Shown here in pieces: positions 1 to 13,100 of a stretch of 64,000 bases of DNA (position 1 is its first letter; the number at the start of each line of letters is the position of its first letter). Source of the DNA: Hydractinia symbiolongicarpus. Lineage: Eukaryota > Cnidaria > Hydrozoa > Anthoathecata > Hydractiniidae. Made by a program: the position numbers and the translations under genes. The stretch lies in the NCBI RefSeq assembly GCF_029227915.1, contig NC_079876.1, positions 12,898,001 to 12,962,000 on the forward strand, in the 5' to 3' direction. The notes beneath the pieces are model-generated. The model was not told where the DNA came from and ran no database searches. It was given only the letters and a program-made list of their open reading frames with translations.

Positions 1-1384
1 ATTCCTTGTGAGCATCGAGCCATTAAATATTTAGAGATATATTGCATTAACGAATAGCAACTCCAAGCAGAAGAAAGAGGCTCTTGACAGGTAAGGTTGT
101 TTGTACTATACGTAAATTATACTAAACCTTAAGGCATGAGTATACAAAAAAGGTGTGATATTTTAAGATGCTTTTAATTCACCAAAACTTTATTTTGATA
201 TATTAATGTAGATATTTTTAGAAAGCCTATATGATTACCTATATAATGCTATAAAAATTATTAAGAAAAAATAAAATTTGAAGGTTTAATAGACACGAAA
301 AAAAATGACCCCTCTCCTACAAATGCGATTTCTTTTACAAAACTAATAATTTCTCAAGTTTGCTGTTTGCTTTTTTGTGATCACAAGACATTGATCTAAA
401 AACGCTTTTTTAATTTTTTCTTAATGTTTTTTACTTTTGGAGTTATTTAGTATTAAAATTTTTTCCACAATAACTCGCGTTCTACTCATTCCTCTCCACG
501 CTAAGCGTGCTCTCCACCTCACATTCTTTATAGTTTTGTAAAAGAGATTTAAAACGTAAGTGATACTCTCTTAAAAATTTAACACTGTGAAAAAGAGCTT
601 TTAAGTTTCTCACAGAAATCTTATACTTCTGCATAATAATTGATCACTATGATAACGACCATTTTGTTAACAGGTCTTTTTCACATCTTCTGTTTATGCT
701 GCACGTGTTCGCTCACATTCGCAATTATACACAGTTGAGTATGGGTAAAACAAAAACAAACTGTAGAAACAAAAATCTGTTCGACTAGTGCTAGCTTGGC
801 GATCGGCGGTAGAAACATTTTGCTTTAATCTTCTTTTAGCTGGCAGGTCAAATATTTTTGTTTTGGATTTTCTTCTTTTTTTTGATGATATAAAAGCTTT
901 ATGGCGATAGGACATTTTTATTCGCTGTTAACTTATAAACTGGTTTTGCCATGTTTTTCACAGTAAATTATATTCAGCTTTGGAAGACAAAAAAGAAAAA
1001 GAAAATATTCTTATGGGAAATAGGAGAAAAACTTCAAAATAATCTTAAGGGGATAATAATCTATTCTAAATACATTTTTTTAAAAATATTTTTGCACCAT
1101 TTTAAAGCGCAGATCTTTTTTTATCTAATCACTGAAAAAAAACTTTTTTAGAAAACAAACCATTTTTTTCTTATACTCACGCCTTAAAGACATAAACTAA
1201 AAAAACAATTAAGGTAGATTAAGTTGTTTTTACCTCTTGACTATTTCACTTTTTCCATCAACATGAACACAATTTTTATACCTTAACTCTTTAAAAAAAA
1301 TCATCCCTATACCAAATCATGATAAAAAATAGACAAAATATGGATGTTATTTATTTTAAGGATAATGTAATGCACGTTTCTCAC

Positions 1385-2003
1385 TAGGCACTAAAGCTTT
1401 GTTTCCACTTAGCGGGCACTAACGCTAATGAGTGGTAATGAAATCCGCGGTAACTTTTTTTATAAATAAAAACTGCTTGTTAACAAGTTATTGCTTTCTA
1501 GCGGTAATATTTTCATGATTGGTAATTTTTTATTCAAAATGGAATGAAATGTTGTTATCTGTTGAAAAGTGAAAGTATGAAAAAGAGATTAGACCAATTA
1601 TTAGACCAATGAAAAAAACTTACTTATAATAAAACTTACTTATAAAAATACTCTTTATCACCAAGTCGTAATTCACGAAGAAGATTTAAAAAAACTAGCT
1701 ACTTGTTCTTTTTTTGTAAATGTCACGAACCCGAAATCGTTGATCTCTCTTCTTCTTCTTTCTTCAATCATCATTCATAATCAAAAACTTGGGTTTGCTT
1801 TTATAATGAATAGCTTCTCCTCATCTAAAGAATCCATTCTAAACTGAGAGATAATTTTTATGATTTATATGATTTAAAGTTTTATTTCTCAAGTGGAAAC
1901 ATAAAACGTTACTGCTAGTTAACGCTTGCTAAAATGATACCGCTCATTACCGCTAGTTACCGTGAATCGGAAGCCAAGCTTAATTAACGCTTACTAGGGC
2001 CTA
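1385..2003. repeat. Degenerate inverted-repeat (MITE-like) element
   Basis: The left end (about 1387-1460) reads CACTAGGCACTAAAGCTTTG and continues with several CGGTAA/ACGCTAA-type words. The right end (about 1895-2003) carries the same words inverted: GGAAGCCAAGCTTAATTAACG followed by CGCTTACTAGGGCC. The arms match only partly, so this is an old foldback or MITE copy. I see no coding capacity and no clear target duplication. Confidence 0.4.
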
Positions 2004-2364
2004 ACTAACGATAGACTATTTACTAGATAGCAGGGCTAGTATTGGTAAGGAGACGTAAGTGATTGACTATCTTTGTCCCTTTTGGAGATTTTTGACGGCA
2101 CTATCGGTGATGTATCTCTGTTATATAACGATACAAAAATGTAAACCAAATCATACATACGATCATATTAAGCAATATCTCTGATTGTAGAGCAAATATT
2201 TTAGTTCATTAATACAGTCTATATTTTTATAAAAGGACAAATATATCCCTTTTTTATAATGCGATAGCGTGTTCGGAATAAAATGAAACTGGTGCACTGT
2301 ATAAGGAAATCATGCTGAACAATTCGTGATCTGGCGTACTTTTCTTGCGTAGGTAGACAATAAA

Positions 2365-2640
2365 AACGGAGATTATCAGTATGACACTACATAATTTCGT
2401 GACTACAATATTTTAATCCTGTTTTTCTTTTGTCGTATTAATCTCAGGTAGTTTATACTACTTATTTAATTTAATATCACTTTAGAAAACTTTGCAAAAT
2501 TGGCGATTTGTTTCATGCTTTGGATTTTGATGAAGGAGGATTATCACTATGGCACTACGTATCTTCATTGCGACAATATTATAATCCTATTTTTTGTCTT
2601 AAAATCTCACGTAGGCTTCCACTACTTATGTAATATAATA
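2365..2640. repeat. Direct duplication of ~110 bp
   Basis: Bases about 2365-2475 and 2530-2640 are diverged copies of each other. Shared words include GGATTATCA(C/G)TATG, the CACTAC that follows it, CGACAATATT/CTACAATATT, and TACTACTTAT. No ORF is conserved between the two copies. Confidence 0.55.
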
Positions 2641-3689
2641 TGACTTATAGAAAAAGAGCCTATATGAAATAATCTTTTAGAATAAATAAAGGTGAAGAAT
2701 TCTTTATTTTATTGGACGACCATCAAAATCCTTCAAATAATGTGTACTAACTATACTATGAAAATCATCCTTATATGCCAACAGTATGCATTTTAGTAAT
2801 TGCTATTCTAGTGTTTGAAATCACTTTACACACGCCTAATGCCGTCACACATGGTTATTTTTCTAGTTTTGTAATAAATTTAAATTTTTCAAGTATTACT
2901 GCGGATAGGGCGTCAATTCTTAGTAGATTTATTCACTGGGTAGAAAGATTTATATTTTGTATAAAAAAATAATTTTAATCACTTCATTGGGATTGAAAAT
3001 GACGTCATATTTGTAAGGAAGTTTATTACTGTATCGATAAAGCAAAAAATCTGATTTCCTGAAATATCCATTTGAAGTCATTAAACTTTGCACAAGGTTA
3101 GAATTTATAAATGTTTGAGGTAAGGAAAACAATACTGAGATTAGAAATGACAATATTTTAGTGAAACGATACTCCCTTTAAATCTGTTCTGTATTTTAGC
3201 TTTGTGACCCATATATCTTCTTGGCAACACCTTAGTAACCACCTAGTGATGAACATACATGTAATGAATACTAAATTTAACTAATACAAAATCGTACAAC
3301 ACTCATACATGCAAGTCAGCACATTATAAAATTTACAAAAAATTATACCTGTCCCAAAATTTTGATACCCCGCGAAAAGTATGAAGATTTTTCAAATAGA
3401 ATTTTTTTTTATTACAAGTCCCAATGAAGGTTAGAAAAAGTCACAAAATTTCAGCACATAATCACATGCCAACAAAACTTATGCCCAGTCCAAGAGGCCG
3501 TCAGCATATTGTACCCCCCCCCCCTTCCCCTTTCCTCCTCTCCTTTAGGTGTACCAACGCAATATGTCTGCAACAATGTAATTACGCTAAACAGTGTAAA
3601 AACGAAGTAATCTGTGACAAAATGTGAACGCATTTCAGCACCTATTTTATAACATATATTGTTCTTAGATAAGCAAAGAGAAAAACAAA

Positions 3690-4110
3690 ATGGCCACCAA
3701 GGCAAATTGGGATATTATGATATCCTACCATCATGCGTCTGGCAAGGAGTACATGAAAAGGATTAAAGAGTCATTATTAAAACAGGATTACTCTGTTTGG
3801 ACTGATGAAGATCGAGTGTATGGAGATTTAGGTGCACGGATGGCAGAAGGCGTTGCAGGATCAAAATTGATCATTCTTTTACTTTCAAAGGGATATGAAG
3901 AATCTAAAACCTGTCAGAAAGAATACAACTTGGCCTGTGCGCAACACAAGAAAATTATCTGTGTAATAGTTGAGAAAGGTTATAAACCTCCAGCAGACCA
4001 TGTGCTCAGTTTGATCCTGGGCAATAACATGTACTACCAATTATACAGAGGTGATGAAACAACTTTTCAAAATCTATTAAAAGACATCTCACAACAGCTA
4101 TTAGGAGAAG
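3690..4110 (+). other. Exon 1: TIR domain
   Basis: The exon encodes about 140 aa that begin with WDIMISYHHASGKEY (strand bA) and continue with YSVWTDEDRVYGDLGARM (box 2 / BB-loop region), SKLIILLLSKGY (strand bC) and TCQKEYNLA. Glu78 in TCQKEY sits where plant and SARM1-type TIR domains have their catalytic glutamate (WCLDEL in plants). The exon ends GAAG before GTATGT, leaving one base that the 28-nt exon 2 completes. Confidence 0.85.
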
Positions 4111-7100
4111 GTATGTGCATTTCAGTTGTAGATTTAAAAACTGCAAAACTGTTTTATCGTTGTGTCATCTTGTGTATAGTTTGAAATACTAAAGGTCGTC
4201 GAAACTTTTAGTTGGCAAAACTTTAGAATTTTTTTGTTTACATTTCCCCGTCTTTGTTAGATTAAAGCAAAAAGAAACTACTACATTAGACCAATGTTTG
4301 TTTATTTTAAAAAAAGTTTATTTTTGAAGCAGGGTTTAAATAAATCTGTAGCTGGCCAATCCATAACAACCACAAATTGTGGATATTGTTAATGAGCCCT
4401 CAGTTAACACATGTAAATTCAGTCTATTTTGTTACACTGAATTTGTTGAAATGCTAGATCTTTGCGTTTCTATTGAGTAACAGTGCAAATAATGATTTAG
4501 TTTAGATAGTTTAAATAGGGTTGTTTTAACTTTTTTGCTTTTATTTATTTTCTTATTTTTGATAGCCCCAGTAAAGACTGAGCCCATTTTGAAGTAAGTG
4601 TCACACATTTTACAAAAATTCTACAATGAAAAAAAATATTCTGTTTGTCATGTTTTGTTTTGTTTTGTTTTGTTTTTGTTTTTTTATCTCTACCTATTAA
4701 ACCAGGAAAAATTTCCTAAAAGTATATAAATTTAACAATAACGTCTTTCTTTCGTATTTTTGAAATTTAATTACTAAATCTATTCTTGTTAAAAGTTCTT
4801 GTTACAAGTATGTAGTAAGCAACATCAGTTCTTTATACATCAGTAAAAGATATTTTAAATGGTAAAACATCTTCTTTAAAAATATAATAATAGTAAGAAA
4901 AATGATTTTAGAAAACTGACATTATACTGCCTTATAAATCGGGATAAAAAGACATTAGGCGACCTTATGTAAAGCAGATTATACATTCTCACCTTGTCGC
5001 CGATTGTTTATATCAATGAAATTTTAATTCAGCGGATTTGTTGATGATTCAGTAAAAGATATTTTATATGCTAAAACACGTCCTATAAAAATGTAATAAT
5101 AGTAATAATAATGATTTTACAAGGCTTACTTTATTCTACGCTTATAAAGTCAGTAAAAAAAGATATTAGTTAATTAAAACTAATCATAAACAACTCTTTA
5201 ATTTGCATCTACTTTAAACTACTCGTTGTCTATTATATCATTTATCAGAATTAAAGAGTTTTTTTACCGTTATTACAACAGTAATATAGACTCATGATTA
5301 ATATCATAAAGTGCTAGTTGGTGGTCCGTGGAAAAATCCCCGGGTTCGGTCCTTTTAATACCTAACTGCGTGTGTGTCAATACATGCGGTACCGTTTTGT
5401 CTGACAGACAGACAGACGTATACGGGTATTATAATATAGATACAGAAATATAAAAGTTCGTTGACAAATATTTTAAAATATTAGCTTCCAACTATATTTT
5501 TAATTTTAGTTTTTGGATGTATAAAGACAAAGAAGAAAATATCATTGTTAAGTTTCATAATAAAAACTTAAAAACCGTTCAGAGAATTACTATACAACAG
5601 GACGGTAGTGATACCAAGGTAGAACTGAAAGAATCATCGTACTTTTATGAAGAAATAGGAGACAATAAGCTTGTATTAACAATATATAAGGCAGCTACCC
5701 GGTACATCCTAAAACTTGTCATATCGTTGCTGGACATTGATGGAAATAAAGAGATTTTTGAAGTAGACAGTAAATAGTAACTAATTAGGTTTTTAATTTT
5801 TTTAAAAAAAATTGTCTTAAAAGTTTTATACGTCACTTTCATTACTATTTGTAGATGTCAACATTGCCTGCGCTCACAAGTATTACAACAAAGAAAGTAA
5901 CTTTTCTCTCCATACACATAATAGCGACAAAGTTGCAGCACATATTAAGTCAATTATCAGCACCCCTGTTCTTGAAACTAACATTCAGCTGTTCTGTTGT
6001 GGAGAAGTATATGAAAAAAGTAGAAACGAATACTTAAGATTTTCAAGAAATTATGTTAATGAAAACTGCACATCCAACAATGCCTTTCTAAAAGAAGCTG
6101 TCCAATTTCCACCACCAATGGTAAATGAAGAGATTTCCAGCTTTGCATTTCGACTAAAGTCAATTCTCAGTGAAATTGGGCACGTGTTTGTGATCTTCAC
6201 ACATTACAATGCCACGGAAAATCTGAGACTTCTAAATTTAAATACTTATTGTGATCGTGTTCAAGATTATAAACACAGACTTCTGCTGCTCCATCCATCT
6301 CAAAATACCTTCGTCAACATAAGATACACTAAAACTACTAGTGGGTCAATCATTGAGGAAGAATTTCAAAATGGTGAGGCAGATATCAAACATTTGTTTT
6401 CAATCAATCAACAATTTATCTTGAATAGTACCTCCAGATTTATAAATGTTGTTGCTGCACCAAATTTCCAAACGTTAGAGAACATCGACGTTTGTGCAAA
6501 CTGTCAATTGTTAGATCAGTCTATTTTCTCGGATGACACAAAGGTTCAAAATTTCCTTCTATCTCTTGGATTAACAAGAAAAGACCTTGATCACAAAAGC
6601 AAAGAGCAGTACATGAACATATTGGGTCAAGCAATGTGTTTCATGGCTTGTAGAGAAACTATGAACACTGTTCCAACAATCAAAGATGACATCCATGGGA
6701 AAATATGCAGTGTTCTATTGTCATCTGAACAGTCAAATATTTTGTTTGACGAATCTAAAAAGAAAATTATTGTTGGACCATTAGGAAGTGGTAAATCGGT
6801 TCTTGCTTTATCTCATCTAAAACAACTTTACCAATGTTGTGAAGGAAAATGCACAATATATTATGTCATGTGGAGTGACAAAACAATACTGCTGAAAGGT
6901 ATTGAAAAATTCGTCTCAAAATTTCAATGCAACAAAAATACCACTGTAAAAGTAAAGAATGCAATTGAATTAGCGAAAGAGCTCAATCTCTTTAAACTTC
7001 CAACCTTATCCCAATTATTACTGTTGTTGTTAAAGAAACACGGTGGTATGTCATTTCATTTTATAAGTGACGAAGTTGATGGAGCGATGTTTGACAAACA

Positions 7101-10100
7101 AGAAGCTTTATCGCTGAAGCAGATTTTGGAGAGGGAAGAGGCTTTAAAGAATTCCATGATTGTGTTGTTTCTGCAATCTTTGGAAAAGCACAGGATATTG
7201 GTTTCATCTGGAGAATTAAAAAGCCATGATAAATACAAGTACGAAGAAGCTGGTATGCGTGTGTTTTACCTCAATAAATCAATGCGAACAACGAAGAATA
7301 ATTTTAACTTCTTGGTACAATTTGAGAAGAAAATTTCCGGGATTGAATCAGTTATCAAACATCCTGTTCAGGACAAAAATCATGAAATATCATCAGCAAA
7401 ATCTGGAACGACCAGCTCTACCATTCAACAAAATTCAAAGCAGCGTAAAGTCTTAGAAATAAAGAATTCACAAGTAGAATCAGCCGAAGAAAGTAAAAAG
7501 ATTTTTGAAGAACCAGTGGATATAGAGAAAATTGCAGCTGCCTCACATTATCCAGATGTTTCTGAAGATATCAAAACCCTAACCAAAGTGAAATGCAACT
7601 CTGCGCAAGAAGTTGGACATAACATTGAAGGTACAAAGCCAATACTGATACATCTTAATTATGAAAATGAAACAGAAGAACAAAGTATTGTCATGTTAGC
7701 TCTCTCGTTGGAATACTATCTAGATCTTGTTAATATTAAACGTTTATTTTTTCATAACACTGTGGAACAAATGATCACGTTTCGAAAAGTTTTGGATTTA
7801 ATCAGAAGGGATTATTTTGTTTATAACAAACAAACTGAATGGAGTGTCATCGACCGCTGCAATAAAGTGTGTGATCTTCCTGCAGACGTGGGTTATAATA
7901 TAATAACCGACGTACACGGTAGTAGAGGAACAGACTTTTGTGAAACCGTATGTGCTATTGACGTAAATGACACTATGTTGCGACACAAGACGTTAGAAGG
8001 CATGTCCAGAGTAACTGAACGCCTGATAATTGTTTGCGCGTGTAACATACAGTCTGCTACTACAAATTCATCAACTGGACATATCATTAAAGATCTGTTA
8101 CCGGAGTACCTAAATGAGGTTTCTGTTGAATGCGCAAAAAATTCAAATAAAGACTTACATTACATTGAAATGCAAGTCAGTGACAAAAAATCGATAGGTT
8201 TTGTGAATACAAATTCGCGCAGATACAAAAATCTGATGGAACGGATAAAGAAAATTAAATATGAAAAGGATGAATCAGATGTGCATGATTTCGCGCGAGT
8301 TATACGTAAAAAGTAAATACATCTTTTTATTTATTTGTAGTATAAGCAAATTACCAGCAGGTATAATTTTTAATCAGAACTGCAAAATGTCTTCTAAACT
8401 TGTTTGTAGTACACTTTTATGCCTGCATCTAATTTCTAGTTTCCAGCCTCCAACAATCAACGTGAGCTGCAACTTTTCAAACGACCGTTCCTGTACAATT
8501 AATTGGAATGAGGAAGGATATCGTTACGTAATTAATATGGAGAACGACAGATCACAATGGCAGAACGTAGAGCATGTCATCACGTTTGGTGGATGTGTTA
8601 TCAACAATTTAGTTATTGGAAATAAATACAAGTTTCGTGTTTTGGCTAGTAACGACTTTGGTCAAGCTCAAAGTGTTGTATCGTATCGACATGTGTAAGT
8701 TTTTTTTGTGGTTTTTACTATTGATTTTCTAAAGGTATGGCTATTTTTGTTTCATTAGGTACTCCATTTTTTATTTCTAGAAATAATCTTCCATCAAGTC
8801 GTGCAGATATGTCTGTCACTTTTGAAGGTAAGTTCAATTGCTTGGAAACAGGGCTACAGATAAAATTTGGTAAATTTCAAAAAAAAAATTGTATGCTCTG
8901 TATGCTAATATTAAAAAGGTTTTGATGATGCTAAGTTGAACCAATCATTGAAACCAAAATAATACGTTATATCACGTGATTTGAATATTTGCGTACCAAA
9001 TCTATAAATGTTAATAGTTATTATATTTATTAAAAAAAGTTAAGGCTGGTTGAGGTTGTCCATCTTCTGTTGCAATCCGTTTTAAGCATTTGATGACAGC
9101 AGTGATTGTTTCAGACTTTCGGCTTTATCTTTCGATATCCAGTAAAGATAAAAGTTAGTTTTTGATAACATCAGCATGACCTTTTTGAACAAATTATAGG
9201 GCATTTGTTCTGTACGTTAGCATGTTAGATTGAGTAAGTAACATCTCTTAAACCTTTTCGTATCAGCAACAGTATAACTCTCGCATATTTTTAACCAACC
9301 CTGTTTATTGATTTTAAAAAATAATCACGAAACAGAAATGATATATTTTTGACCTACATCGTAGTCATAGTGCTTGTGAAACATTTTAATTTTTATTAAT
9401 CACCGGGAAACGTGTCCAAAGTAAAATATGAAATTCCTTTATGGTGAAATGTTAACTTTGCTACTATTATTTTCCTTGAGTTGATAGGATATTTTGTATA
9501 TCCAGTGCAGCTTTCTCCTGGTAAACAGAAGCACAAAAAGATTTACATGTTATCAAACTGTAATTGTATTGAAAAATCTTTTTTTTTAATATAATCAAAT
9601 CTCTTTTCTTTGAAATGCTTTGAAAATATAAAATTAAAATAATCAAGCATTACGAAATCAAAGATGCACTAGAGATCCATATTTTATTCTCAAGGTCATT
9701 TTTTTTGGTGAATAAGAATTTTCAATTTTCTCGACAATTATATGTAGTTTAATCGAACTTTAGAAAATTGAACTAAAACGTTACTTCTGAATCAATTACT
9801 ATTGCTGACCTCTACTATAAAGTTGCCTCCCTATACTTTAACAAAAGCAAACGGAAAATAGTCAAGGTATTTTTTAATCCTGTTTGGTTGATAGGCTCCT
9901 TTTTCTCTTCCACATATAGTGTGGCAAATTAAAAAACAGTAAAAAAATGTTTTAATCCAGCATAAAAGAAATTAATAATTTTTCTAATTGCATTTTCAAA
10001 GAGGTAGGAATGAAAATTATTTTTTTGCGTGGTATTAATTAAAATTATTGGGGTAGTAATTGGGATGGCGGCTGGGGTAGTTAAATCGTATAATCGAAGC

Positions 10101-13100
10101 GTATATTTTGTAAATATACATTGTAGATTCAATTTAACTGTAATACTATTTGAATTGGGTGTAAAGTTGTTAAACAAAAGTTTTACCTGTACATTAAGTT
10201 TACAACGCGTAGCTCCGCAATATTTATATGTTGCAGGATAATGCAGATCTTATGCCTTCGCAAAATTTGGCCACCGTGTCAAATTGATCACTATTGAAAA
10301 AAGATGGGCAATGTTGAACAGTTCGGCTCCTATAGGATAGTTAATAAACTTGTCTTCAGGAACTGTTAGGCTTTTTATAGTTGAACGGCCTAGTATAATA
10401 CAAGCCATTATCCATAACCATAAAGGTTTGAGTATACGGGTTGTGAAGTAGTGAAATTCTTATGAAGCTATAGCCTCGTTTCCATACTATTTCAATATTG
10501 TAAAGAGAATTTCATCCGGAGAAAATTTGTCAGCAGGACCGGGGAAAAGCCTCCTTTCCAAGTTATTTATATTTAACCGTAATGGCTGGCCTCGATTCCA
10601 TGTTATTTGGTCATTGACACGAGAACATCATAACCTAAAGATTTGCTGTAAGAGCCTTCTTTTCAAGTTATTAGCAACCTTGCGAAACAAGAACGGGAGC
10701 ATTTGCGACGGAGAAAATACTATTATTTTTTCAAGCATGTACAGATCAGGACAATCCCCCAAAACAAGGTTGACATTTTTCCTTCGATTTGAAAAGAACC
10801 ATTTTGAGCTTGTGGATAGAGCGTCAAGTATTTAAGAAAGTAAAAATGTGATATGGAAATATTATTGATACAGAAACAGCGTATATAAGTTTTTCCCTAA
10901 ATTGTGTCACTTTTTTTGCATTTTTTTGATAGTTGCCATGGTTTTATTTCATATTGTAACTTTCGTTTAACTTTTCTTAAGCAATTATTGGCGCGTTTTG
11001 CGTACAACGGGATTTCATGAAAAGTTATTGTCAACATTGTTGCAGATAGTGCCGTACTTTGTAAAAGTCTCTACTTACACTTGAAAATTATCGCTAATAG
11101 AAACAAGTCAGTGCAAATCTTATGGGAAGGTTTCCATCTGCAAAACTTATCAGTGGCAAAGGAAAGCACATAATGATCTGGTCTGTAGAATAAAACTACC
11201 ACCAAAAACACCACCCTAAACACTACCTCGACTTCATTCTCAGGACCCCTATTTGCTTTCTTATATTGGGACGGCGCAAATAGGAAGGGGTCTTGAGGAC
11301 GAGGTTGGGATACCCCATGTTTTCAAATAACCGATCGCGTGTCAGAGAAACAATCTTTGAAATATTCGTGCAGACGAAATCGAATATATTGAGTACAATT
11401 TGTTCTATTTTTATCACTATATCATACTCAACCAAAACGAATATGTTTCATTCAAGAAATAATGTTGATAAAATGTGTGAGGTTAGAGAAAATTTAATTT
11501 TGATAAAAGCAGTAGCTGGTTCTTATTTACATTTTTTTTCATAAGACACCCGTTTACAAGTAACGGATTATTTACTAAGAGCTGTGTAATTTTAATTTTT
11601 TTTTAGAATTTAAACTGAAAAAACTAACAAACTCTTTTTGCGTGCTTGAGATTATGCTCTGTCTTGATCCTGCAATTTTCTCCATACAATCTGAAAAAAA
11701 TCGAATATATTGAAGTACAGTCATTCTATTTTTATCACTATATCATACTCAACCAAAACGAATATGTTTCATTCAAAAACGAGTTCTTTTAACAACAGGA
11801 TGTGAATAAGGTGAGAAAGGTTTTTCACTAATCGTTAAAAAACTCTCGAAAGTTTCATTTTAAAAATATTTTGTGTAGATTTCTATCGTACAAATTTTTT
11901 AAATTTTTCTGAATGGTAGCTAAATTACTTTCAACGGTGTGAGAAAAAATATCGCTCGTATTTTTTGTTATTATACAATAAATTATTTTTCGACATAAAA
12001 TTTTGTACCGAAGATTTAAATTATCTTATGTCACTAAACTTGTTCTTTTTATGAAACCGTTTTGTGATAAAGAATGTATTAGTTAAACAAAAATGCTGAT
12101 GTCATCATGATTTAGACAATTGATTTTGTGTTTCTAATTTGGTCTCCATTTGCAAATTCATACATGATGACGTCATTAAAATAGTGTTATTACAATTTTA
12201 ATATTTCATCTGTTTATCAATGTTTGTATTAATTTCTATAATCGTTTATTTTCTTCAATAATTTTTTTGTCGCTACGAACAAATTATCTCAAAATATTTT
12301 TTATTTAAGAATTTACACTTGCGCAAATTAATCCGATGGCATCAAAATAATATACTCCAATTTCGTTTGTTCTTATATTTATTTTTGTGTTTTTATAATT
12401 ATTTGTGAATGTTTAATATATTAACATTCTTTTTTCACTATTTTTATGTTTATAAAATTTCCAATCTATTACAATAAGAAGAAACATCTTAAAATCGATG
12501 TCATAAATTTTTCGTTATCATATTTCATTAATTTATAAATTTATAATTTTTGTTCATTTATTATTGTATTTTTAGATATCGAGGAAATTATTGAATCTAA
12601 CGATATCGAGAAACTGAAAAAATTACTATCCATTCATCCAAACATCGTTCACATGAGAGATGAAGATGAACGCACACCATTGATGTGGACAGTACTGTAC
12701 ACCAACAATACATCAATGGTGGAAATACTCATCTCATACGGGAGTGATGTTTGGACGGAAGATAATATATTTAAACAAAACAGTTATCATTACGCTGTAA
12801 TTCATGATCGTCACATAATATTAGATATGTTATGTCGACATGATGTAACAAACATCAACCGTGGAGATGTTGACAACATCACACCATTATATTATGCTGC
12901 AGCGCTTGGTCACATCTCATGTGTTGATGTTTTGTTGCGTCATGAAAATGTTGATGTGACAATCAAAGATGGAGCTGGAAGAACAGCTTATGATCGTGCT
13001 GGAAGATGGAAGAATGAACAAAAGCGGGAAATAATAAGACGAAAAATAAAAGAATACGAAGTGAGTTATTAAGTTGATTTAATAAATTAGAAAAAAGAAT

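Larger units (their letters stand above)
1..3689. other. Intergenic region with degenerate repeats
   Basis: I see no gene here; the few open frames of 60-85 codons lack family motifs and splice support. The stretch is AT-rich and holds a degraded inverted-repeat element (about 1385-2003), a 110-bp direct duplication (2365-2475 and 2530-2640) and a C-homopolymer run near 3513-3525. A 3' splice-like TTCTTAG lies about 20 bases upstream of the TIR gene start at 3690, so a 5' leader exon or trans-spliced leader could join there (inference). Confidence 0.6.

Noticed and set aside
694-915. Basic 73-codon minus-strand frame in the first kilobase
   Set aside because: No family motif, no splice context, and composition as in the surrounding AT-rich DNA.
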